Positions 16,847 through 28,516 of a stretch of 54,242 bases of DNA are shown here, one piece after another. Position 1 is the stretch's first letter, and each line of letters starts with the position of its first letter. Origin of the DNA: Klebsormidium nitens (lineage: Eukaryota; Streptophyta; Klebsormidiophyceae; Klebsormidiales; Klebsormidiaceae); the NCBI GenBank assembly GCA_000708835.1, contig DF237542.1, positions 1 through 54,242 on the forward strand, given 5' to 3'. The translations under genes were made by a program, and so were the position numbers. Under the pieces are notes generated by a model, which made no database searches, was not told the DNA's origin, and saw nothing but the letters and a program-made list of their open reading frames with translations.

Positions 16847-19800
16847 CTAAGACAAGGACTCGAGCGAGACGTACGTCCCTGCCACTGCGCACACGATGCC
16901 GATACCCACCACGAAGTAGTTCCAGTACCGCTCCCCATGCGACAGCGTGGGCCCGAACAGCTTCAGGTACGCCAGCGACGGGAAGATGACGCTCACGGCC
17001 CTGCAGCACGCACAGCACGCGCAGTCAGAGCGGGCACGCCAAGCAACACAGCAACAGCCGCAGAGAAGCTTGGCAGAACCTTTGGTAGATAATCATGGGG
17101 AGCCAGCTGGCGCAAAAAGTTCAGCCAAGCAGTAACACATCAGCAGCGGCTGATCAGCACGAGGACGGACTGGCGGCGGCTGTCCAGGGGAGTGCGGAAC
17201 GACTCACAGCGTGAGGGAGCTCCCGATGAGGGCCATAACGCTGCCAAAGAAGGGCACGCTCGTGGCCAGAAACTGCAAAAACATGCCGAAGATGTCAGCA
17301 TGGCACCAGGACGGGCAAGGTGGAGGCGGTTGTAAGACTGCGCCCTTGGGTGGAGGGGGCGACCGGGACGCTAGGCTCCACAAAATTCATTTTGCACCTC
17401 GAAGGGGCGCAGGGCAGGGCACCCTCGCTTTGGCGACACTGTGAGGGCCGGAGAAAAAATATTTCGCAAGCATGCGGCCGTACAGCTGTTGAAGACATTG
17501 GCAGCCTCCTTGCTGCAGCTCGGCCGTTACCTGAAGCAGGCCGCTGGCACCCCTAGGCAGAGCTCGAAATCATTGCAAAAAAGGCACCAGAGTGAAGGAG
17601 GCCACAGCTTGCCGTTCCCGTGGCTTACCAGCGCTGAGCCGCCGAGTGCAGTGCGCCCCAGTATCCGCGGCAGCGGCAGCAGCAGCGGCTTCTTTGAGGT
17701 GTCGCCTGCCACGGACGGCCCTGCACAACACACCAGCGGGTCAGCCGGGCACGCAAACCGTGCAGAAACAGCCAATGCAAGCAGCTTAAGGTAAGCGCAC
17801 AAGGGGCCACGAGTCAACCCAAGGGCGTGAGCAGAGGCGCACCTGGCTTGGTGAGGCCCAGCAGTCCCTCGAGGCCGCGCGCGACGGGGTCCATGGTCAA
17901 GGCAAACTGCAAGTAGGGGCGGAGCACGTGTGAGGGGCATGGTCAAACGGGGCTCGAGGCTGCCCTGGTTTTGTAGCCTGGTTTAATGCCGAACTTATTC
18001 TGAGAGTGCGACCTTGAGGGTTCCACACAGTGCGCCAGTCTCGGAGGACCAGGGAGCCGGCTGAGCATGAAAGTGATGAGCACGAGAGCCCTTACTCCAC
18101 GCAGCCACACAAACTTGAAGGAGTCGGGCCGATTGCATACCTTGGTGAAGGGGTTAACAACAATGAGCGCGGTGGCCAGCATGGCGAGCGCGCCAGAGGG
18201 CAGGTTCAGCGTGACCTCCTCCATGACCTCGCTGCCGTACATCTGGTAGCCCACCACGCCAATCAGCGTGCACACCGCACCCACAATCAGGTACCTGCAG
18301 CACCACCACCGCATACCACCGCTCAGCGCGCTAGCTAGTGGTCGAAATGGGGTCGGGCCCAATGCAGGTCCAGCCCATTTCCAACTATTCAGTGTCCGTT
18401 TGAGGGAATGCTGATTGGACAAGACGGGTGCAGTAACCAGGAAACGACAACCACCATCATGGAGGCCACACTTTCAAGAATGAAGACGAAAACAGGGTTG
18501 GAGCCATTCGAGCCAGTCCACTCACGTGACGTCCAGCATCTTGGGGTACAGCTCCGGCTCCTTCATGCTGGCCTTGATGTTTGGGAAGACCGCGTGGCCC
18601 GCGTACACAAATGCGAGCAGGCCGAACGTGAGCGGGAAGGTCTGCAGGTTCAGCAGCTGCGTCCCAGGGCCCGCAGGGAAGCTGCATGCAGCAGGGGGGG
18701 GATCAGAGAGCAGAACCTGCGCAAGAGCAGAGGGGGGAAGGGCGCAAGAAAAAAGATGCACAGATTCTTTATCCAAGGGACCTTGTCAACAGGATGTGGA
18801 TACCAACGGCCCGGTGCACTCACTAGGTCCGCAAAGCTTACCCCTCCTGGCAGTAGGTGGTGAGGATGACTCCCAGCACGCTCAGCGATGCAGCCGCGCC
18901 CAGCGCCCCCAGGCCCGCGAGAGCGCTCAAGTCCGGCAGCCACGTGGTGGGGATGAGCGCCAGCGCGCTGGCCAGCATGTAGCGGTCCGGCTCCCCGCCA
19001 AACAGGCGCGCCAAGTTATCCCCCTCCAGGATAAAGAACTGCCACCACAGAACCAAGCCAGGGGACTCAGCATACGGACGTGAAGCGCCAGAAGCCGCTG
19101 CCAAAGATCGTTAACCTGGACGCCCGCCCCAAGGTGACCCAGTGTCACATCATATGATGACAGGACATTGATGTTAACTCCTCAGAGCGCGGAAGCAACC
19201 GCCTGAACTCTCTCAAAACTTGGGCAATCCCCCGAGTTCCTCCTCACCAAGCCGCACGTGCCAACGAGTTCAACATAGAGCACGCCCGTGATCACTCTGC
19301 GGCCCCACGCCCCAAACGCCGCATCCCCAATGTCTTCGTAGCTCTGCAGCCCCCGCACGAATCCGCCCTCTTCTGGCGCGGGCCGTGCGTTGAGCAGGCA
19401 GAGGCGCTGCTGGCACTCGCCCAGCACCTTGCCTGCGCACAAGCACACACGGCGGTGTCAACATGAACAATTGCAGCTTTATGCAGGAAGCAAAATGCAT
19501 GTGGAAGAATGTGTGCACATAGGACATGCCATTGCATGGGGCCTTGACTAATGGCCAAGGGCTTGATCCATGCTAACTTCCCCGAGTTCGACAATTCAAC
19601 CCTGCGTTCCACCTCCTCAGGAACCATGTTAACATGCCCACACGCAATCTCTGGCGCCGCTTGCCTGTGTAGTTGGTGATGACCCCCAGCAGGCCCAGCG
19701 TGGCCAGCGCGGCCCAGCCCCCCTCCGCCATGGCAAACGGAATGGACAAAAGGCCCACCCCCAACAAAATGTTCACGGCATTCAGCAGTGCCTGGTTAAA

Positions 19801-20124
19801 AGTGCACCCCGCAGCCGCAACCTCGCCCTCGAGCTCGGAGGCAAGCTCCACTTCAGAGGGAGCGATTGTCATTGAGGAGGGGGCAAACACAGAGGCGGAG
19901 TGCAGGGCGCTAGGGGAGGGAGAAGCAGGGGACACCGGAGCCCTGGGGAGAGGAGGGCTCTTCGAGCTGGAACTCTTTGAGCTGGAGGAGGGCAGGGAGA
20001 GGGCAGGCGGCCGCGCCCCCGCCTCGCTAGGGGGGGAGCTGCTACTACTGCTGGGGCGGGGAGAGGGGCGGCCGCTGACGCACTCCGCTGGGGATGAGGG
20101 AGGGCGGGCGACAGCGGCACGCAT
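16847..20124 (-). CDS. AVT1-type vacuolar amino-acid transporter (AAAP / SLC32 family)
   Basis: Nine exons on the minus strand: 20124-19665, 19432-19248, 19038-18842, 18681-18526, 18294-18141, 17906-17843, 17720-17629, 17272-17208 and 17000-16847, giving 508 residues. The first 110 residues are a Ser/Pro-rich, presumably cytosolic tail. The transmembrane core follows, starting with CTFNQALLNAVNILLGVGLL and SIPFAMAEGGW, typical of the family's first helix. Later landmarks are ILEGDNL, LIPTTWLPDLS, YAGHAVFPNI, TLNLPSG, VNPFTK and VPFFGSVMALIGS, in the same order and spacing as plant AVT1. The family exchanges amino acids for protons across the vacuolar membrane; the substrate here is unknown. 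Intron 1 appears to use a GC donor (ACACAG/GCAAGC). It is divergent from UTP15. Confidence 0.9.
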
Positions 20125-21732
20125 GCTCTACAAAATGCAAGAGGCGCAGGAGTCACGCAGGTGCAAGTCAAGAGTCAGGACACAATGTATTCGCTGCTTT
20201 GTCCAACATTGACTGCATCTGCGGCAGTCTACCTAGTTCATGTGCACATACCGTCCTGGAAAGTGGCCATGACGGGTATCCAGCCGCTCAAGAGCGCATG
20301 TGGATTTCTGAGACTAGTGCAAGAAGGTGAGCTTTGCAGCAATTGTATATACATTGAGCATCCTGCACACCACATTCAGCTGAAAGAACTGTTTGACCGG
20401 AATGTGGACTTCGCGCCGCACATTCGCTTCCAACCATATCCTCCAGCAATATCTACTTGTTGCATTGCATGACCCGCAGCTCACCCGTTGTCTGGAAACA
20501 CATTCCTCCGTCAACCCCATGGGTATACTAGTCCCATTGTCTCGGAGCCAGCCATAATCCCCCCTCCTTCTGTGGACTTGCCTATGTACAGAGTCATTTG
20601 TGCTCCCAACTAGACTTAAAGAAGACCTCAGGGTTGCAGCCGCCAACTCCAAGGTTCGGCCCGAGGTGGATGCAATGCAGTCAACATGTGAGGCGCTTTG
20701 CAGCCAGCGTGACTGATGGCTGATGCCCGACATGGCAATGGTGCCCTGTGGCCCCATCATTGCCACTGCCAAGGTACACAGTGTCCGGGCAACTCAAATG
20801 ACGCGCCGCAGCATACACCTAGCAAGTGCGCGTTGTTGGCCCGCTTTCCGTTCCTTTCTCAGCAGGATTGGTCTCCCTTTCTCCGCCCGTCTGGCTGCAT
20901 TCCATGGAGGCCCCACAAAGATGGAGGCTGGCTCTTGGCAACTGCTTCAACAAGAGCTTCAGCTACTGCCATGGCGATGCTGTGAAGCTGTAGCCTGTCC
21001 CCTGCCCAGTCAGGAGCCCCGGCAGTGGCCTGCTGACGGCGCGGCGGCGCTGAGTGACGAGGAGGCCGCCCTGGAGGGGCTGCCAGGGCCGCAGGTGGCG
21101 CCTTCGAACAGCTGCGCAACGAAAAGTGGATAGGGCGACCAAGGAGAGGCCGCAACGTAGCAGAGGAAGGGGGACGTGGCAACATACAGACCTGGAGTTA
21201 CGTCACCGCGACTGCTAACCCGACTTATAGACTAGGTACCTAGGCTAACTGCTGACCAGGCCCGGTGTACCGATAATAGTACCCTACCATTACCGTGACG
21301 AGCGGCAAAGTTGTCCAGGGCAGAGGGATTGCCCTACCCGGCATTTGCAGGTGTTCGGTGTCAGTTGAGCGCTCGAGCCGGCCATTTCCTGAATAGTGAT
21401 TTCCTCTTCTCCTTTTCCAATTGGGACCTGATCGTTGAAGCTTGTGGGATTCTCGGATCATATCTGCCAGAGGTGTTCCAACAACTGGAAGCCAGGGAAG
21501 CTACAATACCGTACGGGACCTTTCGAACTGTTGCTTTGGCGGCGTTTGAATGTTCACCACCCGAATAGATCCACCCTTTTGCTATTTCTGCAAATGCCAA
21601 TGCAACAGTCATTTTCAGGTTGATTGTGACATTCAGTGAAAGAAGTGGCGCCAAGCAGGGTGAGGGGCCAAGGTGAGGGCGCCTACCTGCCACACACCTC
21701 GCCAAGGGGAGGGTCCCGTGTTATAGGGCAGC
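20125..21732. promoter_or_regulatory. Divergent intergenic region between AVT1-like and UTP15 genes
   Basis: The 1.6-kb interval contains the promoters of both flanking genes by position. Some frames remain open (for example 20716-21133) but lack conserved motifs. I saw no repeat or identifiable promoter element. Confidence 0.4.
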
Positions 21733-24700
21733 ATGGAGGCGGGGGACTTCCAGAAGCTGGCCGTTAAGCAGTACCCCCCTCGAAGCATCAGGGAAACGGC
21801 AGAAGGGAAATTTTGGAAGTCGTTTGGCTCTCCAGTCCTTACACAGCACGTTGGCCCGGTGTCAACCATCGACTTCAGCCCTGCTGCCCCGTATGATTTT
21901 GCAGTCACCAGCTCCACTAGGGTGAGTCACAGCGGCGGGGTAATGGTGCCCGCACGATGATCTTTGCTATGCTTTTCAGACTGTCAATGCTGGCAGTCTT
22001 TGATTCCTGAGCCAATCCTCGCACGCTGGCTAGCCGCCTTCAAGGAAGGTTCGTTTGGAGCTGCACCGGCGGTCATGCCAGACTGCCCGGGAGAGGTGGT
22101 GGTGGAGCTTCAAGCAGTCCCGAATTTGCATGTCCTGCTTTTCTGTTGTTGATCCATCTGTTTGGAGACCACAGTATGAAGCCGGTTTGTGGTTTGCCGC
22201 CCAGGTCATTCTGTACGACAGTGCGCTCCGGAAGCCCAAGAAGACCATCACCCGCTTCCGGGACATTGCGTACTCCGGGACTTTCCGGCCCGATGGGCAG
22301 CTGGTGGTGGCGGGCGGGGAGACGGGCATAGTGCAGGTCTTTGATCCGGGCAGCCGCGCGGTGCTGCGCCAAATGAAGGGGCACTCCAGGTGCGTCCGTG
22401 CGGCCCGCGCAACGCCAGCACTGGGGCATGCCGGTGGGCCATCAGGAGATCTGTGTGCCTCCTCGTGGCTGCGCATCCTGCTTCACAACTATGTTCAATT
22501 GTTCATCGGGCTACTGTGGAGGCAAGGAAGACCTGCTGCCGCTAAGAGTCTGAGCTAGTTCCCGGTGTGGCGGCACCTTCGCTCACCGTCTGTTGCTCGC
22601 ATGTTGTCCCCTTGCAGAGCGGTCCACTTTGCCCGGTACGCCCCCGACAAGACGCACATTGCCTCCGGTGGGGACGACGCAACGGTGCGGTATTGGGACT
22701 CCCCTGCGCAGGCGCAGCTGCTGTGCTTAGAGGGCCACACCGACTACGTGCGCTGCGGCGCGGTGAGCCCCGCCAATGGGGACATGTGGGCCACCGGCTC
22801 GTACGACCACACACTGCGGCTGTGGGATGTGCGAGCGGGCGCGTCTGTCCTGCGCCTTGATCACGGGCAGCCCATCGAAGCGCTTGCTTTCTTCCCCTCA
22901 GGGGGCCTGCTGGTGTCAGCTGGGGGCAATTACCTAAACGTGTGGGACATCCTCGCAGGTGAGCAGGGGCCTATCCACGCAGTGAAGCGCCAATGCGAAG
23001 GCATCATGTGGCAAGTTACTATGGACTTGCTGCTGCGCCCAGTGCCTCCATGGGTCTGCCTCTGTGCGGCACACCTGGTCTCTTTGCGTGCATCCAACTT
23101 GCTGGGAAGGCCCACTGTGGGGAGTGGCATCCTGTGCAGGCGGGCGGCTGCTGCGGCGCGTGAGCAACCACCAGAAGACCATCACGAGCGTGGCACTGGC
23201 CACCCCCCGTGGGGCCACCTTTGCTGGGGGCGCCGCTGCGCCGCGCCTGCTGTCTGGTTCCCTGGACGGTCACGTCAAGGTGTATGACATCAACGATTTC
23301 AAGGTGCGCCTGACACCGTGTTTGCCCTTTCCTCTCTCCTTGCTTCCCACCGAGTCACAGGCCGAAGTAAGGCTGGTCGTGCCTCTTCCTCGATCGTAAT
23401 ATGTGTCCTGCCCCCGTCTAGCCCAGTCTTTCCCCATGTCATCCTGGAGCGTCCCCCCACCCTTGTGTGCCCCTTGTGTGCAGGTGACCCACGCTTCGCG
23501 CTACCCTGCGCCGGTCCTCAGCCTGGGCGTGTCACCCAACTGCACCACCCTAGCAGTCGGGATGACCAGCGGCCTCCTATCCATCCGCACGCAGGAGGGC
23601 TCGCGGCGTGCCACGGCCGCTCCTGTGGGCCGCGGCGGTCGGGGCATGCTGGGCCTGCGCCCCAAGGCGCGTAAAAGGCAGCGCCAGCAGTTGCAGGTGC
23701 GTCGCAACGGGGCTTCGTGGCAGTGGCCCCCTGCCAGGGTGATCTCGATCCTCGATTCGTGGTAATCCCTCTGTGTCTCGTTGTCGGATAGATTAGTCGG
23801 GGGATGGACAGGGCCAGACGACGAGTTTCCGTTCACGTTTTCCGGCGGTGTCTCTTGGCACGCTGACCGACTGATCCGTTGCCTGCAGCCGGGCACGTAC
23901 CGCTACTTTCTGCGGGGCCAGGCCGAGGACGCCCCCGCCGGTGCCCTCGTGCTGCCGCGTGATCGCGCTCCCCGCCTGGCCGCGCACGACAAGCTGCTGC
24001 GCCGCTTCCAGTACCGTGAGGCCCTGGACGCTGCGCTCCATGGGGGCCGCCCTGAGGTGAGCGCGCACGGCGGCACCTGGAGGGGCCCCGTTTGGCCGAA
24101 CACAGCTGTGACACTTTGGCCCGCGTGATTCATCCCCAACCATCGTGCTACATGACGGCAGACGACCACTACTTTGGGACGCAGCCTGGTGCAGCCCGTT
24201 GCTAGATATAATTTTTATGTTCGCTGTGCTGTCCTTCGGCCCGCTCTCTCCCTTTGGCGCCTCCGCGGACTGAGCCGCCCTGGGTGTGCCTGGCAGGTGG
24301 TGGTGAGCGTGATGGAGGACCTGGTGGCGCGCCACGGCCTCTGCTCCGCGCTGGCGGGCCGGGACGCCGCAGCCCTACAGCCCCTCCTCGCCTTCCTCGT
24401 ACGGTAAGTTGTGGCTTGCGGGTGGCCGCCTTGCACCCTGCCTTGGTGCACTTCGGGGCTGCCTTGTCCGCAGTTGCGGCAACAGCCTTGAGGCGGGCAC
24501 GCCCTCCCAACCTTTGCTGTCTCTCCCCGCACAGCTCGCGGTTTGCTCTGCACTTCGTGGTTACCCCCATTGTCGGTCCTGCTGTGACTTACTGACTGCT
24601 GTGCGGTGGCTGGCAGGTACGCGGTGCACCCGCGGTATGCGCGCCTGCTGCTCCGCGTGGCGCACAAGGTGCTGGACCTGTACGCGCCCACGCTGGGGCG

Positions 24701-25036
24701 GGCCCCCCAGGTCGACACCCAGGTAAGACGCTGCGCGCCTGCCAACTGGCGCACCTGCAGCGGAATCAGGCCGTGGCTGCAGCACCCCCCGCAATCCTGC
24801 TCACTGCTGCGGTCCGTTGGGCCAGGATGGGAAGCCCAGCCACAGAGATGGCTGGGTCGCAGCCAGGATCTGGCTCTGGCCAGGGCCCGCCGTGACTTTT
24901 GAGTGCGTGTGGCTTTGCGCAGATGGAGCTGCTGCGGGAGCGCGTGCTGGTGGAGGTGCGGCTGCAGCAGAGCCTGCACGCGCTGCAAGGACTCCTCCAA
25001 CCCATCATCGCAGCATCCATCTCGGCAGGGACCTGA
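21733..25036 (+). CDS. UTP15: U3 small nucleolar RNA-associated protein 15 (WD40, UtpA/t-UTP complex)
   Basis: Nine exons: 21733-21921, 22205-22389, 22618-22958, 23140-23303, 23484-23696, 23889-24056, 24297-24403, 24617-24722 and 24923-25036, giving 528 residues; the human protein has 518. The N-terminus (VGPVSTIDFSPAAPYDFAVT) and the WD40 blocks (GHTDYVRCGAVSP, ATGSYDHTLRLWD, LDHGQPIEALAFFPSGGLLV, LLSGSLDGHVKVYD) follow the UTP15 order. A basic segment (RPKARKRQRQQ) leads into YRYFLRGQ and the helical C-terminal UTP15 domain that ends the protein. UTP15 belongs to the t-UTP part of the small-subunit processome in the nucleolus, needed for pre-18S rRNA processing and linked to rDNA transcription. 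All introns are GT-AG. Confidence 0.94.
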
Positions 25037-26285
25037 TAGGCGCAAATCGCACTGGCGCCAGCCCAACGGAGTGTCCTCATACCAAGGTGACAGGCGGTCA
25101 CCGTACGTTGAGAGTCGTGCAGGTGTGGTTGGTGACGCTTCTCTCGAGCCTTCTCCGGAGAAGGGTCTCAGGCAAAGGCCCGACGACGGGACAAGACAGA
25201 CAAGAAGACTCGTGATGTATGTGTCTGGTCAATGCCAGTACCACTTCAGTACCAGGCACTTGCGTTCAGTGGTTGGGTGCAAGGCCTGTTTGTCTGTGAG
25301 CGCCTGCGAAGAGTACATGGTGCGATAATATAGGACACTGATGCGGGTTTGTTGGTCGTCGTACTGAGTACAGTCTATCTATGGTGCTAAAGAGCAAGTC
25401 GTCAAGCTTTTAGTATCAGGGCACATGCTTACAAATGACTGGTTGCTGCATACAATCTATAGTCCATCGGGCTTCGAATGGGTCTTGTAACATTTCAAAG
25501 GTTCCCCCCAAATATATGGTCCTTTGATGCTGATTGAATGTTGACATGATTGTTGAATGATTTACGCACGCGAATCTCACAACCGTCCTCACTGGGAGTC
25601 ATTCAAATGTACTTTTGATATCACAACCATGCTTGTAAAACATGCTCGACTGTAGTCATTAGCGAAAACGATCGAGACGGTTCTAGAACATGTGAGTAGC
25701 TTGTGAAGTATGTTACACGGCGACATACACCTGTAGCCGGATTGCACTTTCAAAAGAGAACTGTGCATATATATGACAATTGAACGGTATGGAGCCATGC
25801 TGAACGGCGTCAACCCAAGTATTATTTTCTGTTACTTAGCCTCATGCAAAATTCACAATCAAACCGGATTCACATGGAATGTTAGCAGCTGCACGCTGTC
25901 TATAACCATTTGCACTTGATCCATCGCAGAACTTAGAAGCACATGTCCAAAGGATCGCAATCAGGAGAGAAGTTGGGTTCAAGTTTGGACGGTACAGTCA
26001 GCATTGATGAGAAACTTGGCACACGTTGTTTGTGACGAGAAGGGGATACGAATGCCGAGAATTGCGGGATTTTGTCAATCTATGCAAACAAGAGCTTTTG
26101 TCAAATAGTAGAAACTGTCAGGGCGCACTCCCTCTCCCGATACATCGCCTGAGTGTTGGAAGCACCCATGCACTAAGTGACGAGCAATGGGAACAGAGGT
26201 AGCAATAGACTTCCGAGCTCTCAATTTACTTCAGTCATGCCGGGTAGGCAGACCGGTCCACAAAGGCCGTTGTCTGGATGGCCTC
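25037..26285. other. Convergent intergenic region
   Basis: It lies between the ends of UTP15 (+) and the Cox7c-like gene (-). It is AT-rich, and no gene or repeat was recognised. Confidence 0.5.
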
Positions 26286-27381
26286 TTAACCGCTAGCCTT
26301 ATGTTGTTGCCATAGCACAGCTACAATTGGAGTTCCATAGCCGATGGTCAAGAAGGCTACCATAGCAGTGCCGAATTTCAGCTTCCTGTTCTTCATCTGC
26401 ATAAGGCCAAAAAAGTGTGCTCATGCTCCGCATTCAACATAGAAGTGTACTGCTACGACAATGTCAGACCTGATAGGGAACACAGGGAAGCATAGGACAA
26501 ACTAGGGAGATCTGCGAAGCCTGGAACAAGCTAAAAGCCAATCTGCACCTAGCCATTGCAGACAAGTTAGAGTCCGCCTGCACCTTGTACATACCAAACC
26601 AATCAGAAGGTGGTTATTGAAGCCCTGCTCCAGACACCGAAGGATTGGCTTTGAGCCAGGTTTTGGAAACTGATGCACCAATTTTTCTTGTATCAGCCAG
26701 AACTCATCCATCTCTAACAACTGGTGATCTGGACTTACCTCGGTGATGTTGTACATGTGCTTTGCATGCATATAATCATTCTGCACGAGACGACGCGCAT
26801 AAGTTATGAGTGCTCGTGAGGTGATCGCTCGTTGACATTGAGTTCTCCGGATTCTGAGTACCGCAGCTCATTAATCATGCTTCTCAAAAAAAAAAGCGGA
26901 TCATTCCGTCTTGCACCTGAAAGCAGCAGCCTCCATGTGCAACAAATACTGGATATGGAATGCAGGTGCAGCATGGCAGGAATGGCAAAAAAACGAGCAA
27001 TATGCATTCGGCACCACTATGTATTGCAAACCGATAAGACAATGTCTGAACTGTTGTCTGGTTCTGTCGCTCTGAAGGAAGAAAGAGACACGAAAGACCG
27101 TATGCCTGGAAGGTTACAAGGACTGAATTCAGGCCTCCTCGTGCTCACTGCAGGAATGTGGTGAATCAGTATTGAAGAAGGACGTCCATTGAGCAAAATA
27201 AAACAATTATGAAGATCCTTAGGCAAACACATGTCTGGCTCAGACCTGGTGAACAGCTTACCTCATGTCCATATCCGCCCGATAGTTTAGGGGTTGTGCC
27301 AGTATGGATAGACCTTGCCAGGGGGGTTGTGCGTAAGGCTGCCGCCATGCGCCTTGCTGAGCCAGCTAAAGAACCAGCCAT
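26286..27381 (-). CDS. Cox7c-like small mitochondrial inner-membrane protein
   Basis: Three small exons on the minus strand: 27381-27262, 26780-26739 and 26396-26286, all in phase 0 with GT-AG introns. They encode 90 residues, and each exon alone is too short to stand out. Exon 1 is a mitochondrial-type leader (MAGSLAGSARRMAAALRTTP). It is followed by a GTTPKLSGGYGHE segment. Exon 2 gives a LHAKHMYN-like motif (MHAKHMYNITE). Exon 3 has a short basic run (MKNRKLKFG), one membrane helix (AFLTIGYGTPIVAVLW) and a QQHKASG tail. The pattern matches the small plant proteins annotated as cytochrome c oxidase subunit 7c-like, from memory of the family. The precise complex IV role is inferred. It lies divergently to the aminopeptidase gene. 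Confidence 0.75.
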
Positions 27382-28516
27382 TTTGAAAGGTGCCAGATCT
27401 TAAGCAGCTCCCGGCAACGAATGCTGAACCAAACCCTCCCTACTCTCGAACACCTACCTACGGTACAAAGAGCTGAAGGCAAACTCCCCAGACCTGCGCC
27501 ACTNNNNNNNNNNNNNNNNNNNNNNNNNNNNNNNNNNNNNNNNNNNNNNNNNNNNNNNNNNNNNNNNNNNNNNNNNNNNNNNNNNNNNNNNNNNNNNNNN
27601 NNNNNNNNNNNNNNNNNNNNNNNNNNNNNNNNNNNNNNNNNNNNNNNNNNNNNNNNNNNNNNNNNNNNNNNNNNNNNNNNNNNNNNNNNNNNNNNNNNNN
27701 NNNNNNNNNNNNNNNNNNNNNNNNNNNNNNNNNNNNNNNNNNNNNNNNNNNNNNNNNNNNNNNNNNNNNNNNNNNNNNNNNNNNNNNNNNNNNNNNNNNN
27801 NNNNNNNNNNNNNNNNNNNNNNNNNNNNNNNNNNNNNNNNNNNNNNNNNNNNNNNNNNNNNNNNNNNNNNNNNNNNNNNNNNNNNNNNNNNNNNNNNNNN
27901 NNNNNNNNNNNNNNNNNNNNNNNNNNNNNNNNNNNNNNNNNNNNNNNNNNNNNNNNNNNNNNNNNNNNNNNNNNNNNNNNNNNNNNNNNNNNNNNNNNNN
28001 NNNNNNNNNNNNNNNNNNNNNNNNNNNNNNNNNNNNNNNNNNNNNNNNNNNNNNNNNNNNNNNNNNNNNNNNNNNNNNNNNNNNNNNNNNNNNNNNNNNN
28101 NNNNNNNNNNNNNNNNNNNNNNNNNNNNNTAGAAGGCTGCTGCCCTCGACTGCCAGCGAGGTTCGCAGCAAGCGCGTCTCCTAGAAAGCGCCCTGTGCTC
28201 TAATGGCCTTTTCACACTGCACTGGTGCTCCCCGTTCTCTGTTTCTCATGAGTCATGGTCCTGACCGGGTCTCGGACTTGCAGGACCTTTCTTGAGATCA
28301 GACCGGTACACGTGAGTGTGAAGTCTCCGAAATTTAACCACACTGACTCGATCTGTCAAATTGCACGTTCAACTTCACAGTCTGCAGAATCTGATCAGCT
28401 GCCGAAGCTCTCCCTTGAGCCTGAGGTCCGCATTGCATGCCGTCTTCTCTTGTTCTCCTATCGCCCTTGAGCTGCGCAGCAATAATTCCGTCTGTGGTTG
28501 CAAGAGAGTGCCCACG
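27382..28516. promoter_or_regulatory. Divergent intergenic region with assembly gap
   Basis: By position this contains the promoters of the Cox7c-like (-) and aminopeptidase (+) genes. Most of it (27504-28129) is undetermined sequence, so nothing more can be said. Confidence 0.4.
27504..28129. other. Assembly gap (N run)
   Basis: A run of about 626 Ns. The true length may differ. Confidence 0.99.

Noticed and set aside
17531-17552. A 22-nt candidate exon in the AVT1-like gene between exons 7 and 8
   Set aside because: It has good splice-site matches, but its length breaks phase. Direct joining of 17629 to 17272 gives exactly the spacing between RT and PFFG seen in plant AVT1.
20716-21133. 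Overlapping plus-strand frames upstream of UTP15
   Set aside because: No conserved motif, no link in phase to UTP15 exon 1, and the composition is that of GC-rich intergenic DNA.
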